Shown here: one piece after another, positions 6,101 to 7,915 of the stretch
Layout of the letters: every line of letters starts with the position of its first letter
How positions within the stretch are numbered: the first letter of the stretch is position 1
NCBI GenBank assembly: GCA_029940345.1
Contig: JAOZRC010000226.1
Span: 1 to 7,915 of the forward strand
DNA length: 7,915 nt
Direction of reading: 5' to 3'
Source of the DNA: Desulfobacterales bacterium
Lineage (GTDB): Bacteria > Desulfobacterota > Desulfobacteria > Desulfobacterales > JAUCGF01
The notes under the pieces: model-generated
Told to the model about the DNA's origin: nothing
Databases searched by the model: none
Seen by the model: the letters and a program-made list of their open reading frames with translations, nothing else
Position numbers and translations under genes: made by a program

Positions 6101-7915
6101 AATTGGCATCCCCTCTCGCAATCCTGTTATATCAAATTCCTCATCCGACGCAGGACCCCTGAATCGTATCCCTTCTATTTTAAGAGCCCTGTCATAACAG
6201 TTCATTAATGTAAATTCCGTTGTTTGTGAAGCGCCGCACATCACCGCGCCAAAGTCATGCACGGCAGGGATAATAACAGCCTCTTGGCCCGGGCATGTGG
6301 CGGCGCCTGTCAAACTGATGGGTTCCAGCTCCGGCGGTTCTTGCGGTCTGTCAGCGGAATCATTTAACAAAAGGGCCGGCACAATTTCAAGCGAGCCATT
6401 TTTACTGCCCATTGACTGGGGACAGAATGTGATCTCTGCCGTGCGCGTTTGGCCGGGGGGCAAAAAATAATCGACCGATTGATCCGCAGCATCAAAATCA
6501 GATGAGTTTTGGATGCTGTGCGCGAGCGTAAACGCGATGTCGCGATAACAATTGGTCATTCGCACGGTTGCCGTTGCGGTTTCTCCTGCCTGAATCTCAC
6601 CGAAATTAATGGCCGGCGGTCTGATTAAAATCTGTTCCTCTTCGGCGCAGGCCATGGCCGCGTCTTTGTCTAAAATTCCATAGCCGTAGAATTGATCCCA
6701 ACCGGGCGTATCCTCGCCAGGGTCGCCGATTTCATCAAGAGCAGTGGTTCGCAACAGCCAGCGAAGTTCTTGATCGAATGTTTCAAAAGCTTTATCATGA
6801 TCAGGGGATGTGAGGATGTCCAGTAATGATGTCGCCACCCGGCTGACACGCGCTCCGGCGAACGATGTGCCCAGCTTATCCGTGTCCGGGCTGTCAGCGA
6901 GCGTCATCAGTTGAAGATGCAGGCCGAAATTTGAACCGAAATAATCATAATTACCGTTTTGGCCTTGCCAGCGCTGATACGACTGATCCGTACCCCCGAC
7001 CGCGAAAGTTTCAGGCAAGGCGGCCGGTAAATGCGGCACATCCCAGTCGAAATTGCCCATTGATGTGACTACCGATACGCCCGAACGCGAGGCATATTGA
7101 AGCCATCGTTGAAACAGTTCGGCGATGCGCTGCTGTTCCCCGGCATCTTCCCCAATATCTGTGACCGGCGCGGATAAGCTGAGATTAATCACGGCCGCGG
7201 CATAGTTATGCTCAATTTTTTCATCCACCGCATACTCGATCGCTTGGAAAACCGCGTCAAAAGGAGCCATGTTTTCATATTTCCGAACAACATTCAACAG
7301 CAGCATATCAGCCTCGCCGGAATCTGCAATTCCGGTCACAAGCTCACCATGACCGGGTGGAATATCGGAATCCGGGGCTAAACTTCTGAAATCATCAATC
7401 ACGGATGTCAGCACATCATTGGAATTGCGGGAGACTTTCCAGTAGGTTCCCTCAATCCACTCGAAATCAGCATGGAAATTCTGTTGTGCGGCTGGGTCTT
7501 CTGGAAAAAATTCAATATGCCGATCTGGCTGCAGATTTTCATTGTATGTGCAATCTTCAACTTGGGAAAGCGCCCGTAACTCCAGAAGCAAAGCACGGGT
7601 GGTTGTCGGAGCCGTTTCCAACAAATAGGAACGCGAGATACCCAACTGATCCTTGAGGTCAAGATCACCTCGTGTGCTGTTGTACAAAGGGGTGTACAGA
7701 ACGTCATTATCCTTCAAAAAAGTTTCAATATCGGAAATGCTGTTATTCGGTTCATGGATGAGAATCAGATAGTGGCAATCGATTCCGCTACGCTGTAAAG
7801 TGGCTATATTCATCAGCCAGTCCTGAAACGTTTGATTGAGCGGTTCGCACAAGTCTGTGTTATTAAAGTGAAACGTATTTAATTGCCCAAATGTTGTCAG
7901 ATCGGCGGGTAGCCG
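167..7915 (-). CDS. Giant LRR - S8 protease - ASH x2 - TPR - TPR - CHAT protein (5' partial)
   Basis: This is a single open frame of 2582 codons plus a TAG stop at 167-169, with no internal stop or frameshift. The earliest start codon inside the window is a TTG at 7852..7850. The frame is open upstream of it to the edge, and those codons read as leucine-rich repeat, so the true start lies outside the window. Counting from the TTG, the domains are: LRR cap (1-26), S8 subtilase-like (about 135-402), two ASH-type Ig-like domains (408-517, 523-628), TPR array (about 646-1418), Pro/Thr and charged linker (1427-1650), second TPR array (about 1695-2120), basic coiled-coil (2136-2205) and CHAT (about 2222-2549). 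Predicted catalytic residues are D153/H168/N267/S330 for S8 and H2415/C2461 for CHAT. No transmembrane segment is seen in this part; any signal peptide would lie upstream. The likely role is a surface or scaffold-type sensor protease, but substrate and pathway are unknown. Domain identities are well supported; function is inference. Confidence 0.93.
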   Translation of the reverse strand, partial: RLPADLTTFGQLNTFHFNNTDLCEPLNQTFQDWLMNIATLQRSGIDCHYLILIHEPNNSISDIETFLKDNDVLYTPLYNSTRGDLDLKDQLGISRSYLLETAPTTTRALLLELRALSQVEDCTYNENLQPDRHIEFFPEDPAAQQNFHADFEWIEGTYWKVSRNSNDVLTSVIDDFRSLAPDSDIPPGHGELVTGIADSGEADMLLLNVVRKYENMAPFDAVFQAIEYAVDEKIEHNYAAAVINLSLSAPVTDIGEDAGEQQRIAELFQRWLQYASRSGVSVVTSMGNFDWDVPHLPAALPETFAVGGTDQSYQRWQGQNGNYDYFGSNFGLHLQLMTLADSPDTDKLGTSFAGARVSRVATSLLDILTSPDHDKAFETFDQELRWLLRTTALDEIGDPGEDTPGWDQFYGYGILDKDAAMACAEEEQILIRPPAINFGEIQAGETATATVRMTNCYRDIAFTLAHSIQNSSDFDAADQSVDYFLPPGQTRTAEITFCPQSMGSKNGSLEIVPALLLNDSADRPQEPPELEPISLTGAATCPGQEAVIIPAVHDFGAVMCGASQTTEFTLMNCYDRALKIEGIRFRGPASDEEFDITGLREGMPIESNHSHPFNIRFRPKTPLPKHTILRIFTNRSDDPIEIGLYGSGQVTGLPVPEQPWPAEPQQAIAQADVLMARANALYKAEAFWEALELYKQARSIYLAAQEKRGQALALNGIGLSYAGTGRLQKAIDVLLEGKAIYHDLPDQLLEGVMLNQIALLYTRSGSSLRAINTFHELLAIERDLELFRDAGRTLMNLGAACFNQNDFQQSRTYFDDAFITAQSVNDPEGQAKALLNIGNIHRQEEHYAQAMEIFEQALTLIRQLEDSAVEEGTLLLNSGDILMLQNNYAGALSLFQESLNVFQQAEYSSGMIAALQKIAELYQLQGNTSDALNSLQQALTHCPAADRDKESDILQQMLEVYEANGNTASQAAILNDMAEICNTREEQEKALELLTRALDIQQSGGDIAELRRTYMLLGEVFLRRKESDDAIKSLKDALNIREDGTEYADEARILTDLGQAYLQTDDPNDYHAAYVQLHSALTIQSDNGRALLYLAELYLLTEQDNALTTFNQALQALDDADYENLARTHRGLANVHSRQGKPFSAIDAFKDALLNYRLAGDTENEAQTLTSIGDLYAAQGDESQAMEAWQNALERYRESDDSQGQLQVLQRIVEFRDPDNPGQESAILLELGKVYTDAGEYGKALETLAEAMSIQENLNDPAGKAKILLQTGIIHRIQQEYALALADMEQALAIVPDNTGTPAETDSAMLRGAIRVNLGETYFRQGLYDDALGHYLHALQQYRNAGDLEGEGRTLMKIGEAYLAQGEYVDAIRYYDDALEILKQTDDHIYQVMTYMQSGVADNRRGLYWDAVEAYLRALGIIHEAGMFMYSEDIHRYKTERLITLLVTPTPTPIPTAVPMTPNNPLPTATPTPVPATPNNSLPITTAVLVTSNTLPLTPTPVPTKPNALPLTTTTVPTTSNALPPTPTLVPTKPNTLPPTSTAVPTKPNTLPSTPTAVPTKPNTLPPTSIAISTTRSTSSLTPDVEPNSRDAESMEEMADRSENQGHDEQDSDQLPKADKSRSDALVNGPTATLALTPPVNFSTSKKTLFTPNPFPISPPAPPITVNARVLNPECRIASEGQPETDDPHILKTRADTLKRCAENYLHNVDYAVSLEMTLPEIDIRKRLQDREGTIHALTRKLTIFQKTGRSETELADVMQEIAELLLLAGRDEEALTYLHDMLAIFRKIGAYARAAETLNSTGLIHLGQGDFLQAERAFLDAEETLKSHYDATIQALTYTNLGTLRYLLGQYDEAGKLFQKALAIIDRLENRRLFEALLLLGKAVYSHLTGQDALARHYFERALAILKNTDNLLHRATVLNHIALVHYKRIRETHKEYAEIELLYKRAKDIFLQARTTMRFLEEQASASAVANNMGLLDYTMGRIAERHNQVQKAADYYTQALQTYREVYAREIGGNAGKGATLHNLGQVYAALGQYDEALDSFERALENEQTADKARTLGEIGYVYERMNAFEQAVAYYGRSIEIQEQVRRQAKIDEFKISLAEHTVDVYQRAILLHIRMNRTQEAFNLSERARARSLLEQLGSQPERLLGNIPSELIAEKLELDNKLGQLRKKLQKAHARKSQNKKTAARYDIAIKSLEKRIDESTQAYDKLSEAVKIYEAESRSLTQVTPLTLSQVQQLLDDDTTLLSYFVTPAKTAVFILTRNSSDVVVIPIEESELAQAIHWLPQSQGADYPTLQALQQLYTQLVVPVKPYLKTQFVSVVPQGILHHVPFHALTADGKSYFGDRHTLSRLPNASILRFLQKKHLKSGLYPALAIGNPDGTAYGLPYLDCVKDETRFFAEKFATKPYIEKDATESVFISKAEDARIIFISSHANLNSVRPLHSHLVLTPDASHDGLLEVHEIYKLYLKNAQLVVLSACDTYLGKHSRGDEIVGLTRAFFYAGAPSVVSSLWKVNDDATSFFMQSFGGFLSQGMGKAESLGKARIITRQRYPKPLYWAAFVLTGDPGNGANLVTARAGQ
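206..1189 (-). other. CHAT caspase-like cysteine protease domain
   Basis: Residues about 2222-2549. Family landmarks in order: TLLSYFVTPAKTAVFILTR (first strands), SVVPQGILHHVPFHAL, LSRLPNASIL, LAIGNPDG, LPYLDCVKDETRFFAEKF, RIIFISSHANLN with the predicted catalytic His2415 (codon 610..608), LVVLSACDTYLG with the predicted nucleophile Cys2461 (472..470), then GDEIVGLTRAFFYAGAPSVV, SSLWKVNDDAT and the closing PLYWAAFVLTGDP. CHAT (caspase HetF associated with TPRs) belongs to clan CD with caspases, gingipain and separase. Characterised TPR-CHAT proteases act after activation of a recognition module. His and Cys are 46 residues apart and both are intact, so activity is likely. The residue after the catalytic His is Ala rather than the usual Gly. 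Twelve residues follow the domain before the stop. Confidence 0.92.
1238..1447 (-). other. Basic coiled-coil between TPR and CHAT
   Basis: Residues 2136-2205 are strongly helical with heptad-like Leu/Ile spacing (LIAEKLELDNKLGQLRKKLQ, later IAIKSLEKRIDESTQAYDKL). A very basic centre (KAHARKSQNKKTAAR) interrupts the heptads. A charged helical hairpin at this place is common in TPR-CHAT proteins and may transmit a signal from the TPR scaffold to the protease. No binding partner can be named. Confidence 0.65.
1493..2770 (-). other. Second TPR array, about 9-10 units
   Basis: Residues about 1695-2120 carry TPR units beginning near 1698 (imperfect), 1732, 1772, 1814, 1853, 1895, 1948, 1998, 2034 and 2077. 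The clearest is GATLHNLGQVYAALGQYDEA followed by LDSFERALENE. Units near 1895 and 1948 are lengthened by helical inserts. The array ends in VYQRAILLHIRMNRTQEAF followed by ERARARSLLEQL, the segment that usually joins TPRs to a CHAT domain. This half of the protein has the standard TPR-CHAT layout. Confidence 0.88.
2905..3175 (-). other. Charged and Pro-rich low-complexity linker
   Basis: Residues 1560-1650 follow the tandem repeats. They start acidic and polar (SRDAESMEEMADRSENQ, then GHDEQDSDQLPKADKSRSD) and become Thr/Pro-rich (TATLALTPPVN, FPISPPAPPITV). No fold or motif is recognised. It completes a linker of more than 200 residues between the two TPR arrays, and could be an accessible protease-sensitive hinge. 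Confidence 0.7.
3176..3574 (-). repeat. 42-bp tandem repeats encoding a Pro/Thr-rich linker
   Basis: Residues 1427-1559 are an extended linker built from 14-residue units of the type PTSTAVPTKPNTLP, preceded by a TPTPTPIPT stretch. On the DNA the units begin at + strand positions 3177, 3219, 3261, 3303, 3345, 3387 and 3429 (42-bp steps), then 3468 (39) and 3516 (48). All spacings keep the frame. The copies starting at 3219, 3261 and 3303 share an identical first 27 bases; outer copies are more diverged. This pattern fits recent expansion by slippage or unequal exchange. The encoded chain should be flexible and unfolded, separating the two TPR arrays. Similar TPTP linkers occur in many bacterial surface proteins. 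Confidence 0.9.
3599..5917 (-). other. First TPR array, about 20 units
   Basis: Residues about 646-1418 are a near-continuous run of 38-42 residue helix-turn-helix units. They have the TPR signature (small residue at 8, G/A-x-x-Y in helix A, A-L or A-I plus aromatic in helix B), for example ALLNIGNIHRQEEHYAQAM and EIFEQALTLI. Units begin near residues 650, 689, 730, 770, 809, 850, 889, 949, 989, 1028, 1067, 1103, 1143, 1202, 1242, 1288, 1329 and 1368. Truncated single-helix units sit near 930 and 1184. The 40-residue spacing is that of the TPR class found in kinesin light chain, MalT and CHAT proteins. A superhelix of this size is most likely a protein- or peptide-binding scaffold. Confidence 0.9.
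5969..6286 (-). other. ASH/HYDIN-type Ig-like domain 2
   Basis: Residues 523-628 repeat the layout of the preceding domain: VHDFGAVMCGASQTTEFTLM, then NCY again at the same place, an EEFDITG segment, HPFNIRFRPKT and a closing IEIGLYGSG. The shared NCY plus the 'DFG..  ..G......L.NCY' frame suggests the two units arose by duplication. A short Pro-rich hinge (GLPVPEQPWPAEP) then leads into the TPR array. Confidence 0.75.
6302..6631 (-). other. ASH/HYDIN-type Ig-like domain 1
   Basis: Residues 408-517 show the beta-sandwich pattern of this family: INFGEIQAGETATATVRM near the start, then a conserved NCY, an 'FDAADQ' segment, LPPGQTRTAEITFCPQS in the middle and ISLTGAA as the last strand. Such domains (also annotated as choice-of-anchor D or ASH) act as structural spacers or protein-binding modules in ciliary proteins and in large bacterial surface proteins. 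It directly follows the subtilase domain. Confidence 0.75.
6647..7450 (-). other. Subtilisin-like (peptidase S8) serine protease domain
   Basis: Residues about 135-402. The four S8 active-site positions can be placed in the right order: Asp153 in TSVIDDF (codon 7396..7394), His168 in GHGELVTGIA (7351..7349), oxyanion Asn267 in VVTSMGNFDWD (7054..7052) and Ser330 in LGTSFAGA (6865..6863). Other family hallmarks are AAAVINLSLS before the Asn, ETFAVGG after it, a SNFG motif where subtilases carry SNYG, and the closing YGYGILDKDAAMA. Unusual points: the Asp box is VIDDF rather than DTG/DSG, only 15 residues separate Asp and His (about 30 in classical subtilisins), and the Pro normally found after GTSMA is replaced (GTSFAGAR). 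The domain looks catalytically competent but compact. It would cleave peptide bonds; its target is unknown and could include the same polypeptide. Confidence 0.85.
7451..7774 (-). other. LRR-to-protease linker, possibly propeptide-like
   Basis: Residues 27-134 lie between the LRR cap and the protease core. The segment starts with a hydrophobic strand (HYLILI) and contains helix-like stretches. It ends with LRALSQVEDCTYNENLQP, which loosely resembles the last part of inhibitor-I9 style subtilase propeptides (helix, then 'L..L..V..V..N....'). It then continues as FFPEDPAAQQNFHADFEW, comparable to the 'P.DP....QW' segment that often precedes the subtilase catalytic Asp. A propeptide assignment is a weak inference; an alpha/beta spacer is an equally fair reading. 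Confidence 0.35.
7775..7915 (-). other. End of a leucine-rich repeat domain and its Cys-containing C-terminal cap
   Basis: The 21 codons upstream of the TTG at 7852 read through without a stop. With the first residues after it they give one LRR unit, LPADLTTFGQLNTFHFNNTD, followed by LCEPLNQTFQDWLMNIATL and QRSGIDC. The spacing of Leu/Phe residues fits the 23-24 residue plant-like/bacterial LRR consensus. The pattern CEP...F..WL..I..L...G..C is a familiar LRR C-cap in large bacterial surface proteins. Its two cysteines (residues 2 and 26) could form a disulfide, which would suit an exported protein. More LRR units should lie upstream, outside the window. LRRs usually bind protein or carbohydrate ligands; the ligand here is unknown. 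Confidence 0.8.

Noticed and set aside
7343..7351. Loss of the S8 active site
   Set aside because: A DSG at residues 177-179 lies after the His and first suggested scrambled motifs, but VIDDF, GHGELVTGIA, SMGN and GTSFA occur in the proper order, so the domain is kept as a probable protease.
167..7852. Gene starting at the TTG at 7852
   Set aside because: The same frame continues upstream to the window edge without a stop and encodes the LRR unit that the cap completes; no ribosome binding site sits in front of the TTG.

Overview
The window is almost entirely one very large minus-strand gene that runs from the right edge (its 5' end lies outside the window) to a TAG stop at 167-169. It is followed by 166 bases of non-coding sequence at the left edge. 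No second gene, RNA gene, insertion sequence or CRISPR array can be supported.

The visible protein is at least 2582 residues. Residue numbers below count from the TTG at 7852..7850 as residue 1. That TTG is only a convenient origin: the frame stays open for 21 further codons to the window edge, and those codons continue a leucine-rich repeat. The order from the N-terminus is: end of a leucine-rich repeat (LRR) domain with its C-terminal cap; a linker that may hold a propeptide-like fold; a subtilisin-like (S8) serine protease domain with all four expected active-site positions; two ASH/HYDIN-type immunoglobulin-like domains; a long tetratricopeptide (TPR) array of about 20 units; a Pro/Thr-rich linker built from 42-bp tandem repeats plus a charged low-complexity stretch; a second TPR array of about 9-10 units; a basic coiled-coil; and a C-terminal CHAT caspase-like cysteine protease domain with a His/Cys dyad. 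The reading frame is unbroken throughout.

The outstanding feature is one polypeptide with a serine protease of the S8 fold near one end and a CHAT cysteine protease at the other, separated by about 30 TPR units. An LRR domain lies in front. LRR and TPR arrays are typical recognition or scaffold modules, so the architecture resembles a sensor joined to two effectors (inference). No gasdermin, CRISPR component or other partner gene is visible.

Organism: base composition is near balanced, and the gene is giant and repetitive. Pro/Thr 'TPTP' linkers, ASH domains, TPR-CHAT and bacterial LRR caps of this type are common in large-genome, often filamentous or multicellular bacteria (Chloroflexota, Thiotrichales, KSB3-like lineages, filamentous Desulfobacterota, cyanobacteria). 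No taxonomic marker is present, so this is only a suggestion. The 3' flank holds an AT-rich imperfect inverted repeat and a small hairpin that may mark the transcript end. Neither has a convincing U-tract.
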